This document shows positions 1 to 8,153 of a stretch of DNA of 64,000 nucleotides, in pieces. This DNA comes from Lachnospiraceae bacterium (GTDB lineage: Bacteria > Bacillota > Clostridia > Lachnospirales > Lachnospiraceae): assembly GCA_021203205.1 (NCBI GenBank), contig JAJQBQ010000002.1, positions 8,653-72,652 on the forward strand, read 5' to 3'. Numbering within the stretch: the stretch's first letter is position 1; the number at the start of each line of letters is the position of its first letter. The position numbers and the translations under genes are program-made. The notes below the pieces were generated by a model that did no database searches, was not told the DNA's origin, and saw only the letters and a program-made list of their open reading frames with translations.

Positions 1-48
1 TAACATCTCTTCTATCGATCTGCACATATATCCCCTTTTCCTTATACT

Positions 49-222
49 TTAAGCCTCCGCATACCGCGAACCCAAAATGTTTATCACCTGATCAGTTGAA
101 AACTCTGTTATTTTTGCAATGCGACTAACATCTTTTATTCCATTTGTCCACAAGGATACCACTACTCTTGCTCTTGCTTTATAATCCGTTTCTTCTATCA
201 TATCTTCTATAACTTTACTCAC
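49..222 (-). CDS. small HTH-like protein or 3' gene remnant
   Basis: A short open frame ends with TAA at 49-51 and is open back to about 255. GTG at 220-222 and ATG at 199-201 are possible starts, neither with a convincing ribosome binding site. The C-terminal half (NGIKDVSRIAKITEFSTDQVINIL in outline) has the pattern of a helix-turn-helix and recalls the C-terminal halves of the tandem small proteins at 6979-7377. It may be a free-standing small protein or the tail of a decayed gene. Function unknown. Confidence 0.3.
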   Translation of the reverse strand: MSKVIEDMIEETDYKARARVVVSLWTNGIKDVSRIAKITEFSTDQVINILGSRYAEA

Positions 223-247
223 GACCTCGCTGCCTCTTTCGCTGTCT

Positions 248-373
248 TTAGAATCTCATACGATCAGTCAAGACGCCTGGATTCATGTCAGTATAGTAGC
301 ACCCCGCCTCTTTTTCGTCAAGCTTCACTGTAAGATTGTTATAAAAACGTCTGCATTGCTTGTCAGCATACAT
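248..373 (-). CDS. small hypothetical protein (41 aa)
   Basis: ATG at 371-373 lies inside the 3' end of the relaxase-like gene, with GGAAG close upstream, and the frame runs 41 codons to TAA at 248. The product is polar, with one Cys-Tyr-Tyr patch and no recognisable domain. Position and overlap suggest translational coupling to the relaxase-like gene, but it could be chance. Confidence 0.3.
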   Translation of the reverse strand: MYADKQCRRFYNNLTVKLDEKEAGCYYTDMNPGVLTDRMRF

Positions 374-983
374 CTTCCAGCGATGGTTGATCATCGTTCA
401 GTACTGGAATCTCCGAAAGGTTGCCATACTTCCTAAACTGATGCTGCCCCAGGATCGCATTAAAAATATTCTCCCGTTCATTCCTCTTCTGTTTGTTCGT
501 CCTGAATTTGCGACCATTATTAATGAAACTTACAGAATTAACGGCATAGTGTATATGATATCCCCTTTCTCTGCTCCAATGTAATGAAAACATCACCTGG
601 TATCCTTCATTAAAATAAACCCAGGCGAATTCGTATGCTATCTCCATCAGGGCATTCCAGTCAAAAGCCCTGTCATTACCAAGCGGTTCTACATCATGTA
701 TAGTCACCATTTCATGATAGACTCTCTTGCCTTTTCGTGAATTGATATGGAAGAACTCCTGTACGTGTAAGAATTGCTGAATGACAGCATCCACATCCAA
801 ACAGTCGCTTGCTCCTAATGCATTCCAACCATATACCTTTTCTCCCGGTTCGCCTCTGACGATAAAGTTCAGCAGATTAGGAACTGCGTCTGTATTCGTG
901 TAATGTCTGTTTTTATATATTACTTTTCCATCAATATCTCTGACTGGATACCGACTTGTTAAATTTTTTACTTCTGCTACCAT
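363..983 (-). CDS. relaxase-domain-like mobilization protein, copy 1
   Basis: About 206 residues. The part resembling MobA/VirD2-type relaxases has a YHEMVTIHDV strand and then a GYHIHYAVNSVSF strand, giving the HxH metal-binding signature and the usual 'NSV' after it, then a basic region. Known relaxases nick oriT and bind the 5' end of the strand. This protein is far shorter than full relaxases, so it is a minimal or diverged form. I chose ATG at 983 because GAGGAGGT lies just upstream; a longer in-frame start at 1007 has no better site. It overlaps the upstream small gene by 7 bp, so the two form one unit. A paralogue lies at 1597-2229. Confidence 0.6.
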   Translation of the reverse strand: MVAEVKNLTSRYPVRDIDGKVIYKNRHYTNTDAVPNLLNFIVRGEPGEKVYGWNALGASDCLDVDAVIQQFLHVQEFFHINSRKGKRVYHEMVTIHDVEPLGNDRAFDWNALMEIAYEFAWVYFNEGYQVMFSLHWSRERGYHIHYAVNSVSFINNGRKFRTNKQKRNERENIFNAILGQHQFRKYGNLSEIPVLNDDQPSLEDVC

Positions 984-1294
984 AATTCCAAAAACCTCCT
1001 CATACATTCTGTCAAATCCTGTCTCAGATCATCCTGATCTACGCCTTCGATCAGATCATTAAAATCCTGCTGCAGTCTTACCAGAGTCTCCAGTTTCTTA
1101 GGATCACGAGCCGTTCTCTTACGAAGGCCTTTCTCTATCATCTCATCGGCCAAGTTTTCCGGGGTTGTATTTCTTAATGCGGCTCTTTCTTCTAATTTCT
1201 CCAAGGTTGTTTTCGAAATTGCATAATTGACCAACACTTTACATTCTTCGCCAGGTACTTCATTTTTAACAATAGCTGGTTTTCTGGTTTTCAT
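977..1294 (-). CDS. ribbon-helix-helix accessory mobilization protein
   Basis: 105 residues. Residues 18-60 fit a ribbon-helix-helix fold: a short strand (KVLVNYAIS) followed by two helices with a loop at RNTTPEN. The rest is charged helix. Small proteins of this type encoded just before a relaxase usually bind oriT and help load it (MobC/NikA-like role); that assignment here is inference from fold and position. AGGAG precedes the ATG at 1294. It overlaps the relaxase-like gene by 7 bp. Confidence 0.55.
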   Translation of the reverse strand: MKTRKPAIVKNEVPGEECKVLVNYAISKTTLEKLEERAALRNTTPENLADEMIEKGLRKRTARDPKKLETLVRLQQDFNDLIEGVDQDDLRQDLTECMRRFLELW

Positions 1295-1352
1295 TAACGC
1301 TTTCTCCTATCTTGCCCTCTCTTGCTGCTGCTCAAAACACCAGTGCCAAGTA

Positions 1353-1383
1353 TCAGGGCATATATTTTTATTTATATGTTAGT
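1353..1383. repeat. upstream repeat shared by the two relaxase-like units, copy A
   Basis: A 31-base AT-rich stretch (TCAGGGCA, T-rich centre, GTTAGT) that matches 2288-2318 at roughly 26 positions. Each copy sits about 60-70 bases before the first gene of its unit, so it could be a shared operator, promoter or oriT part. Confidence 0.5.
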
Positions 1384-1467
1384 GTTAGCAAGCGTCGTAA
1401 AGTGTTATGTATAATTTCCCAGCATTCCCCATCATCTTATAATCCGACTGGCTGATTGAATTATGTA

Positions 1468-1527
1468 CTTGCGAAAAAGAATCAAGCAGGCAGAGTTTTC
1501 CCCACTTGCTTGATTCTATTTCGCAAG
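1468..1527. repeat. long inverted repeat (terminator or oriT candidate)
   Basis: Arms 1468-1488 and 1507-1527 pair at 20 of 21 positions around an 18-base loop. Read on the minus strand the stem is followed by a T5 tract inside the arm, so it could terminate transcription of the upstream relaxase-like gene that ends at 1597. A long inverted repeat next to relaxase genes is also what an oriT looks like. The sequence alone does not decide. Confidence 0.6.
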
Positions 1528-1596
1528 TTTTCTCATGTTCTTTATAATTCTGTCAACTCCATAATTTTATAAATACCTTACTTGTTAGCAGATATC

Positions 1597-2229
1597 TTAC
1601 AATATCCTTGGATTATGAATCAGTACTTCTGTCTCCGACAAGCATCCATATAAATTGATTCTGTGTTCCATTAAGATCGCATTAATAAGAGTCTCCTGTC
1701 GTGTTCTCTTCTGTTCGTTTGTTATGAATGTGCATCTATTATCTATGAAGCTAGCGGAATTAATAACATAATGTATGTGAAATCCTTCTTTCCAGTGCAA
1801 TGTAAACAATGCCTGGTGGCCTTTATCAAAGTATGAACGGCCAAATTCGTATGCTACCTCCATCAACTCGTATCCAAGATTTGTCCAGATATCCTCCCAG
1901 GAACCATCAGGTATTCGCTCATCACGTTTATGCAAAGAAATGAATTCATGATAAATTCGTTTTTCTTTTCCCAATTCGGTACAGTTAAATTCCTGCATAC
2001 TTAAAAATTGTTGAAGAACCGCTTCAACTCCCCAGAATTCATCTGCACCTAATATGTACCCGCCACGTTCCTTTTCACTTTCATCACCACTTATAATATG
2101 ACACATCGATTTTAAAAATGTATTTACATTCACATAGTATCTGTAATTATATGGCATATCTCCGTCAATATTATCATAGTGATATCCTCTGGTTTCTTCA
2201 TCATAGAAAGACAAGTCTCGCTGATTCAT
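1597..2229 (-). CDS. relaxase-domain-like mobilization protein, copy 2
   Basis: 210 residues, a clear paralogue of the protein at 363-983. The same landmarks occur in order: an YHEFISLHKRD strand, EVAYEFGRSYFDKGHQALFTLHW, GFHIHYVINSASF with the HxH pair, and a basic stretch ending near LYGCLSETEVL. GGAGGAAAAC precedes the ATG at 2229. It lacks the ribbon-helix-helix partner that precedes copy 1, but both units share an upstream repeat (1353-1383, 2288-2318), pointing to a tandem duplication followed by divergence. Confidence 0.6.
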   Translation of the reverse strand: MNQRDLSFYDEETRGYHYDNIDGDMPYNYRYYVNVNTFLKSMCHIISGDESEKERGGYILGADEFWGVEAVLQQFLSMQEFNCTELGKEKRIYHEFISLHKRDERIPDGSWEDIWTNLGYELMEVAYEFGRSYFDKGHQALFTLHWKEGFHIHYVINSASFIDNRCTFITNEQKRTRQETLINAILMEHRINLYGCLSETEVLIHNPRIL

Positions 2230-2287
2230 AATGTTTTCCTCCTTAATTTTGCTCTCTCTTACTGTTCAAAGCAACGCTAACGATGAG

Positions 2288-2318
2288 TCAGAGCAATTAT
2301 TTTTATTTCTAAGTTAGT
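2288..2318. repeat. upstream repeat shared by the two relaxase-like units, copy B
   Basis: Counterpart of 1353-1383, with the same TCAG.GCA start, T-rich centre and GTTAGT end, about 60 bases before the start of relaxase-like copy 2. Confidence 0.5.
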
Positions 2319-2493
2319 AAAACTGTGAGATGTTAATTACGATTTTCACGCATATTCTATCGTCTTTTAATACCCTGCTGCACGGAGATCGGTTCTCCGG
2401 CGTTGCCAGATGATTTCCAGTCATTCGTATATATTGAAAATCAGAACAATTATGTAAGGCACAAATATAATGAAATATGGAGGTATAATCAAC

Positions 2494-2688
2494 ATGGAAA
2501 ACAACCTGCAGGATGACCTGATTACTATGGAAGAGTTTGAGTCACTGTTACAGATTGGCCGTTCAACTGCCTACCGACTTTTGCGATCCGGAGAGTTAAA
2601 AGCCTTTAAGATCGGCAGGATTTGGAAAATCCCCCGTGCAGCCGTGAAAGACTATATTCAGAGAAAGAGTTCCCTCAGAATCTCCTGA
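2494..2688 (+). CDS. excisionase-family helix-turn-helix protein
   Basis: 64 residues from ATG 2494, chosen because GGAGG lies 10 bases upstream; an earlier ATG at 2470 has no such site. The body is a classic HTH_17/excisionase wing: MEEFESLLQIGRSTAYRLLRSGELKAFKIGRIWKIPRAAVKDYI. Family members bind DNA as recombination directionality factors or plasmid/ICE regulators. It lies divergent from the relaxase-like unit and convergent with the large primase-helicase gene. Which role it plays is not shown by the sequence. Confidence 0.8.
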   Translation: MENNLQDDLITMEEFESLLQIGRSTAYRLLRSGELKAFKIGRIWKIPRAAVKDYIQRKSSLRIS

Positions 2689-2783
2689 TATCTTCTGGAA
2701 GACAAATCGGAAAATAACACCCGTGAACATCCGTTATCTTTCCGATTTGCCTGATTGTTTTCGTTATCCATATAACATGTCAT

Positions 2784-5567
2784 TCAGCATGAGGCAGATA
2801 TTTTATCTGCCTCTTCTTCCAAATCACCTATTTTGTCCGACATCAGATAGTTTACCGTATGAATTTCGGCTTGTTCACACGGAAAACAGGAGAATACAAA
2901 TACTGTACACTTAAAGCGGAGCGCTCTCGCACGTCCAATACACTGCTCAAGCTCGCTTGAGATCGCATAGAGCTGTACTTCCCTCAACTTTTCATCAAGA
3001 TATGTCACCATCAGGAACTCGTCCCCTTTATAAGTGATGCGTCTCAATCTGGGACGTTTATCCTCTTTTGTGTTTACATCTGCCCCAAGATAGCAGGCTA
3101 TCAGCTTATAAAAAAATTCCTTCTCATAAGGAGTACCTACAACGGCCATATTCACTCCCTTTAGAGCATCAATTCCAGCAACATTCCCAAAGTGAAGACC
3201 ATGCTTTCTGCAGCCTTCAATCTCTTCGAACTTCTTAAATGTGATAATTGCCGGTTTCTCATCTGCAGTTGTCTCTGGCGTCTTATACATTTTTCTTTTT
3301 AATCTGCTGATCCGATCTCTTACACTTCCTTTTTTTTCGCTCTCATCTTTCATTTCGTCGGCTTTAAGAATCAGACTTTTGGCTAATTTAAACACTTCAT
3401 CCTTCTTTAAAGCCATCTGACTTCTTCCAAGAGAATAATATGTAAACTGAACCACTTTCCCTTCATATTTAGCATCCAGGGCCGGATGCATAATGACCGT
3501 TCTGTCAGAAAAGTAATCCCGATATATCTGCTCATTCAGTGTAGCCGAGAGGATGATCATCTTGTACTTCGGCAAATATTCCGGAGTAAAATAGTGTACA
3601 AATTTTCCTCCATCTTCTGACAATATAGCAAAAGCTCCGGCTTTTGCTATATCATTAATATCATCTCCGCCATAGAAAGATAAGTCATTTTTCTGAATCA
3701 TCTCTTCCGATAATGGTATACAACTGCAGGGTGTGATTTTTTTATATATCTCTGTCTGACTGCTCAGAATTGTTTTCGCTATACCAGAGTATCCTGGTAT
3801 TTCCTTTTTCGCGATCTGCTCAACTGAGGCAAGGCTGAGACAATGGGTATTACCGAAAATCTGCTTCAGCAGAATATCCTCATCAATAATGCAAACACGA
3901 TCCTTCAGAACATCGCTCGACAGATGTAAGAATTTTGCATGTGTTGTTACGATAACTCTGGATTTCAACATCTCTTCCGTGTTTCCTAAAAGTCCCTCTA
4001 CCTCTTGAATCAACGCCAAGCTTTCACTTTCTTCTTTCTTTATTTTCTTTAAATAATCAACCAGAACCTTCTTTGCTTCACGGTGCAGGCCTTTATCTTT
4101 ATATGCCATGTACTTCTTCCTGATATCGACATCAACCATAGAATGACAATCCCGCAGGCTTGGGGTTTCATATATATCTTCTCTTGATACACCAACACGT
4201 CTAAGTCTGTCGCATATTTCATCTTTCAGATCATTTGTTGGAACAGCAATAATGAATTTCCGATTTTTCATTCTCGCTATAAGCCTTGTATAAGACTCCG
4301 TTTTACCCAACGCTGTCTGAGCTTTGATCAGATGAATGAAATTATCATTCGCTTCTGTCGCTTCGATCAGATTTCTCTGAAAAGCTTCCTGAGCTTCTTC
4401 TAAACTGCAGTAGTTCTTTTTTGCTCTGGTTACGCGTCTGTTGCAGCTAAGCGTCTTTACAATGTTTCCCAAACTCATACAGCTTCCATCCTCATAATAT
4501 GGACAGAAGCTTTCAGAACAAGCCATCGGCTGATAGCCTTTCATATATTTAAGGTCTCTATACCATTTGTCTACCGTATCCTGTGAATAATACTCTTCAA
4601 GAACTTTCATAAACAGCGTTGGTCCACCTTTGAACTGGATCAGGTTCGTGGCGAGTGCAAAGCGTTCGTTATGATCCAACTCTTCACCCGATAGAAAGCG
4701 ATTCAATAACTCACATGGAGTTGTACTGTTGATATCAAATCCTATAGATACTTTGCTCGTATTGCTTGAGTGAAATTTTTTCTTCTTACCATCAGGCCTA
4801 GCCGACACTCCTTTGGTTTTACTAATGTCTTCTAAAACAAAAAATGACGGAAATTGAGATTGAACTATTTTATGTACTATAGAATTTTCCTTAATTGCGT
4901 CATTTTCAAGCAAAGTAGAAAGGTAGAGAGCATCCCCCATAGCTGGCTGATCATCTGTAAACAACACTCGATTCTGTCTGCAAAAGTTTTTAATATCTCT
5001 CTGATAGTTTTTATTTCTTGCCAGTACTTCAGTCAGTGGAGGAAGAAAATTCACTAAAGCAATACGAGCATCTGCATTAAACTCTATTAACCTCTTACCA
5101 CCCATAAACACCCTGTCCGGACTTTTACAGATTTGATCACTCTCTGGAAACAGCTTATAGAGCATATGTAAAACCAGATAAACTACATACATATCCTCGA
5201 TCAGCGTCTCGTGAACAAACACGATGCGGAATCTCATATTCTCCGCCGTTGAGCTTAAAGTTTCATAAGAGAACGTAAACGGGATACCCCAATTAACACA
5301 TCTGTTTCGGATCTCCTCATACGAAATACCGTCATCAAAATCCATTCCAAAGATCTGCATACCTGTGCAGTTCTCCTTACGCATCCCGCCAACCAGATGG
5401 CCAGGTAAAAAAGCATGTCTACGGTTTCCTACATAATCTGCAAGTTCTTCCAGATCATATTCTCCCCAGTGTTCTGATGCTCTCCTTTTCGTATAGTAAT
5501 ATTCCTTATCATCTTCAGGTTTTTTCTTGAATTTCACATGATCTATGCCTACAGATACATTCATCAT
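2784..5567 (-). CDS. primase-helicase fusion protein of a mobile element
   Basis: About 927 residues. The N-terminal 200 residues look like an archaeo-eukaryotic-type primase: FGMDFDDG near residue 70, a RFRIVF strand, and a CKSPDRVFMGGK segment. A Cys/His-rich patch follows (CSESFCPYYEDGSC), then an SF2-like helicase with AQTALGKTES as Walker A, CIIDED as Walker B and ILSATL as motif III. This pairing would prime and unwind DNA for element replication. The start is the ATG pair at 5562-5567, because GGAGGAAAT lies just upstream. The divergent HTH gene at 5713 shares its upstream region. Domain naming is from motifs, not a search. Confidence 0.65.
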   Translation of the reverse strand: MMNVSVGIDHVKFKKKPEDDKEYYYTKRRASEHWGEYDLEELADYVGNRRHAFLPGHLVGGMRKENCTGMQIFGMDFDDGISYEEIRNRCVNWGIPFTFSYETLSSTAENMRFRIVFVHETLIEDMYVVYLVLHMLYKLFPESDQICKSPDRVFMGGKRLIEFNADARIALVNFLPPLTEVLARNKNYQRDIKNFCRQNRVLFTDDQPAMGDALYLSTLLENDAIKENSIVHKIVQSQFPSFFVLEDISKTKGVSARPDGKKKKFHSSNTSKVSIGFDINSTTPCELLNRFLSGEELDHNERFALATNLIQFKGGPTLFMKVLEEYYSQDTVDKWYRDLKYMKGYQPMACSESFCPYYEDGSCMSLGNIVKTLSCNRRVTRAKKNYCSLEEAQEAFQRNLIEATEANDNFIHLIKAQTALGKTESYTRLIARMKNRKFIIAVPTNDLKDEICDRLRRVGVSREDIYETPSLRDCHSMVDVDIRKKYMAYKDKGLHREAKKVLVDYLKKIKKEESESLALIQEVEGLLGNTEEMLKSRVIVTTHAKFLHLSSDVLKDRVCIIDEDILLKQIFGNTHCLSLASVEQIAKKEIPGYSGIAKTILSSQTEIYKKITPCSCIPLSEEMIQKNDLSFYGGDDINDIAKAGAFAILSEDGGKFVHYFTPEYLPKYKMIILSATLNEQIYRDYFSDRTVIMHPALDAKYEGKVVQFTYYSLGRSQMALKKDEVFKLAKSLILKADEMKDESEKKGSVRDRISRLKRKMYKTPETTADEKPAIITFKKFEEIEGCRKHGLHFGNVAGIDALKGVNMAVVGTPYEKEFFYKLIACYLGADVNTKEDKRPRLRRITYKGDEFLMVTYLDEKLREVQLYAISSELEQCIGRARALRFKCTVFVFSCFPCEQAEIHTVNYLMSDKIGDLEEEADKISASC

Positions 5568-5712
5568 AATAAATTTCCTCCGTTTCAATAAGCTCCAGTT
5601 TCTGCTGGAAAGCTTTGGTGATTTTTATTTAGATGTATGTGGAAATATCATTTTAAATTTTCTTAATTATTTCATTAACACAACAGTAAATCATTCAAAG
5701 GGGGATAAGAGC

Positions 5713-5919
5713 TTGTTTAATAACTACAGTGATGTAATGAGTGTATCCGATGCAGCAGAGGCTTTAAGTGTCGGTAAGAATCAGATTTATGCTTTACTTG
5801 GCAGCGGTAAGTTAAAAGGGTTCCGAATGGGACATACCTGGAAAATATCTAAGAAGAATTTGGAGGATTTTATTACAGAAGAGACGAAAAAGCAGTCTGC
5901 AGAAACAAAAACCGCATAG
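5713..5919 (+). CDS. excisionase-family helix-turn-helix protein (TTG start)
   Basis: 68 residues starting at TTG 5713, chosen because AGGGGGAT lies 7 bases upstream; an open frame reaches back to 5545 but the extra residues look non-coding. The domain is MSVSDAAEALSVGKNQIYALLGSGKLKGFRMGHTWKISKKNLEDFI, the same HTH_17 pattern as the protein at 2494, followed by a Lys/Glu tail. It is divergent from the primase-helicase gene and may regulate it. Confidence 0.8.
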   Translation: MFNNYSDVMSVSDAAEALSVGKNQIYALLGSGKLKGFRMGHTWKISKKNLEDFITEETKKQSAETKTA

Positions 5920-6130
5920 CAAAGCACAGAGTCGATTTAGTATCATGGGCTGGCAGAATGACACTGCCAGCCCTGCTTCTGTTCAAGCGGTCATCTTTTC
6001 TACAGCAGGCTGCTGAAATATAAAACTTTTATGATTTTCTTCAAACGAGTTGAGAATTTGCCGAATCTGTAGTATGATATTTCATAGCATTTCAGAGCAA
6101 CCAAATTTAGCACGAGAGGAGATGAGGATT

Positions 6131-6472
6131 ATGTGCAGTAAAGCTGTATTGAAGACCGTTTTACAAAGAGTCACCGATGAGTCACAGACTATATACGGCA
6201 ACAAACTATCCAGTATTATATTATATGGTTCCTACGCCAGAGGCGATTACACAGACGAGTCCGATATAGATATCATGATTCTCCTAAACTGCAGCCGGGA
6301 TGAAGTGGAAGCAATGCGACGGCCAACCTATGAGATGGCCAACGATATTTCGCTCGATGAAGATGTGTTCCTCTCCATTCTGTTACGGGATAAGAAAAAT
6401 TTCGAAGAGAATCAGGATTTTCTACCATTCTATAAGAACATCGTCAAAGACGGGGTGAGAATATATGGATGA
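6131..6472 (+). CDS. MNT-family nucleotidyltransferase antitoxin
   Basis: 113 residues. GSYARGDYTDESDIDIMI near residue 33 is the minimal nucleotidyltransferase signature (GS followed by DxD). It overlaps the HEPN gene by 8 bp, the standard order and arrangement of HEPN/MNT toxin-antitoxin systems, in which the MNT protein neutralises the HEPN RNase, in studied cases by AMPylating or otherwise nucleotidylating it. I took ATG 6131, with GAGGAG nine bases upstream, over ATGs at 6122 and 6050. Confidence 0.85.
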   Translation: MCSKAVLKTVLQRVTDESQTIYGNKLSSIILYGSYARGDYTDESDIDIMILLNCSRDEVEAMRRPTYEMANDISLDEDVFLSILLRDKKNFEENQDFLPFYKNIVKDGVRIYG

Positions 6473-6887
6473 ACGCAACAAGGATCTAAGCAAATACCGA
6501 TTAGAGAAAGCAGACAGTTGCCTTGAATCTGCCCGTATTTTAATTAATGCTGGCGATTATTGCGGTGCAGCTAACCGCTCTTACTATGCGATCTTCCACA
6601 GTGTAAGAGCAATACTCGCTCTGGAAGGAATAGACTTTTCTAAACATGCCGGCGTCATGGCATATTTCCAAAAGAATTACGTCAAAACTGGTATCTTTGA
6701 AAAAGAATATTCGCGAATACTAAGAGAAGCTTTCGATGTGAGGTCCGACGCTGACTATGATGATTACTATATCATTTCGAAGGAAAAGGTAGAGCAACAG
6801 ATCATCCAGGCACAATTCTTTCGAAACGGAGTTTTTGAATACGTTCAAAAGGTCATAGACGATAATAACACTTCATCCCAATCTTAG
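6465..6887 (+). CDS. HEPN-domain toxin (RNase)
   Basis: 140 residues, all-helical. RSYYAIFH at residues 38-45 is the R-x6-H catalytic motif of HEPN ribonucleases. A downstream DVRSDADYDDYY stretch matches the conserved acidic segment of the family. Overlap with the MNT gene makes this a type VII-like toxin-antitoxin pair, as described for HepT/MntA. On a mobile element it would serve maintenance or phage defence. Confidence 0.85.
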   Translation: MDERNKDLSKYRLEKADSCLESARILINAGDYCGAANRSYYAIFHSVRAILALEGIDFSKHAGVMAYFQKNYVKTGIFEKEYSRILREAFDVRSDADYDDYYIISKEKVEQQIIQAQFFRNGVFEYVQKVIDDNNTSSQS

Positions 6888-6978
6888 TTTTCGTTGTATA
6901 TGAATCACTCCACACTTACAAAAGTCGGAACCGTCCTGCGGGAGTATTTGGAACGCTGCGAAGGAGGTAATAGATATT

Positions 6979-7176
6979 ATGATTACATTATTTGATCAGC
7001 GTGAAGTTATGGAGGATTTTATCGCCAGTGAAATTGCGAATGAAGATAAGAGAAAATCGGAATCTCGTGCCCGTACCTTATATAAAAATGGGGTACCTGT
7101 TGATGTGATTGCATTAACATTTGATGTCAGCACCAAAACGGTAGAAAACTGGCTCGATCTTGTGCCGCAGGTATAA
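6979..7176 (+). CDS. tandem small paralogue 1 (HTH-like)
   Basis: 65 residues. N-terminus MITLFDQREVMEDFIASE is shared with the next two genes. The C-terminal half (NGVPVDVIALTFDVSTKTVENW) reads as a helix-turn-helix like the short tails of Rpn-type PD-(D/E)XK proteins. AAGGAGG lies 12 bases before the ATG, the only strong ribosome binding site in the cluster, so the following two genes probably depend on coupling. Function unknown. Confidence 0.6.
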   Translation: MITLFDQREVMEDFIASEIANEDKRKSESRARTLYKNGVPVDVIALTFDVSTKTVENWLDLVPQV

Positions 7177-7179
7177 TTT

Positions 7180-7377
7180 ATGACAAAACTATATGATGAG
7201 AAGGAAATTCTGGAAGATTTTATCGCCAGTGAGCGTAGAGAGGAAAGAGAATATTTTGCGAAAGCAACAGCTATAAGACTGCGTATAAAGCACCTTTCTG
7301 TTGAAGACATCGCTGAGATTATAGGCTATAATACCAGTACGGTTGAACGTTGGATTGGGCTTGTGCCACAGATATGA
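7180..7377 (+). CDS. tandem small paralogue 2 (HTH-like)
   Basis: 65 residues, starting 3 bases after the stop of paralogue 1 and exactly 201 bp from its start. Shares the D-x-K/R-E-x-x-E-DFIASE head and the ...W..LVPQ tail with paralogue 1. No strong ribosome binding site, consistent with translational coupling. Function unknown. Confidence 0.6.
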   Translation: MTKLYDEKEILEDFIASERREEREYFAKATAIRLRIKHLSVEDIAEIIGYNTSTVERWIGLVPQI

Positions 7378-7380
7378 TCT

Positions 7381-7593
7381 ATGATGAAACTTTATGATGA
7401 AGAAGAAATTCTGACGGATTTTATCGCCAGCGAGCGCAGAGAAGAAAGAGAACGCTTTGAGAAAAAGCGTCTTTCCGATCTTCTGCAAATGATTCAGAAC
7501 GTGATGGTCAATTTAAACATAGATGCCGCGACAGCGCTGGATGCGTTAGGCATTTCTGAACAGGACCGTAGATTATTGGCTCCACTCCTGTAA
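7381..7593 (+). CDS. tandem small paralogue 3 (divergent C-terminus)
   Basis: 70 residues, again exactly 201 bp from the previous start. The head (YDEEEILTDFIASERREERERFEKK) matches the other two, but the tail (LNIDAATALDALGISEQDRRLLAPLL) is a different short helical motif also seen at the ends of Rpn-family proteins. The array thus keeps a constant head with changing tails. A terminator follows at 7644-7689. Confidence 0.6.
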   Translation: MMKLYDEEEILTDFIASERREERERFEKKRLSDLLQMIQNVMVNLNIDAATALDALGISEQDRRLLAPLL

Positions 7594-7643
7594 GAATTTC
7601 TCAAACCTGTTTAACCTGTTAATCTTATTCTGTATGGTAAAAA

Positions 7644-7689
7644 AGAAAGCGGGGAGACATTCCATGTTTCTTCGCTTTCTCTTTTTTTC
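7644..7689 (+). terminator. intrinsic terminator after the small-paralogue array
   Basis: AGAAAGCG pairs with CGCTTTCT across a 22-base loop and is followed by CTTTTTTT on the plus strand. Confidence 0.7.
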
Positions 7690-7703
7690 CTGACCGTCGC
7701 CGC

Positions 7704-7997
7704 TTACGGCTCCATCAAATCAGGGTACATCTCCTGCAACTCCTCCAGTTCTTTCGAGAACTGAATTCCCAGCATCAGGCCGAACTTGAAGTGTGCCACA
7801 ACCTCATATGAATGAGACTGCACCTGCAGGTCCGTGATCTTCTCGATCTTTGCAAATTCCTCTGCCGGCATCTCCCCGGACGCAGCGTCCATCAGGTCAC
7901 AGTACTCGTCTGTCACTTTCCTGTAGTCCGGGTCACTCGGCTTGACCTGTTCTGCCGGATAAAGCTTGCCCTCATAGAGTTTCTCTAAAATGCTCAC
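7704..7997 (-). CDS. DUF6809-like small protein (GTG start)
   Basis: 97 residues. I place the start at GTG 7997 because GAGGAGGT lies 7 bases upstream; the longer open frame to 8111 runs through a terminator hairpin. The pattern LEKLYEGKLYPAEQ...YCDLMDAASGEMPAEEFAKIEKI...FKFGLMLGIQF is that of the DUF6809 helical proteins common in Lachnospiraceae mobile elements. Function unknown. It follows parA-parB after a terminator. Confidence 0.6.
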   Translation of the reverse strand: MSILEKLYEGKLYPAEQVKPSDPDYRKVTDEYCDLMDAASGEMPAEEFAKIEKITDLQVQSHSYEVVAHFKFGLMLGIQFSKELEELQEMYPDLMEP

Positions 7998-8024
7998 ATG
8001 TACCACCTCCTCTCCGATAAACGT

Positions 8025-8052
8025 AAAAAAGGCCAGGTGCTGCCACCTGACC
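8025..8052 (-). terminator. intrinsic terminator of the parA-parB operon
   Basis: On the minus strand GGTCAGGTG pairs with CACCTGGCC (one G-U) across a 4-base loop, followed by T6. Confidence 0.8.
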
Positions 8053-8153
8053 TCATATATAAGAAAAACTCCAAAGCAAAATGCCTCAGAGCCTTCTGTC
8101 ATTATAAGCATTGTTATACTGTCTATCTGACCCAGATTACCTCTGGCGGTTAG

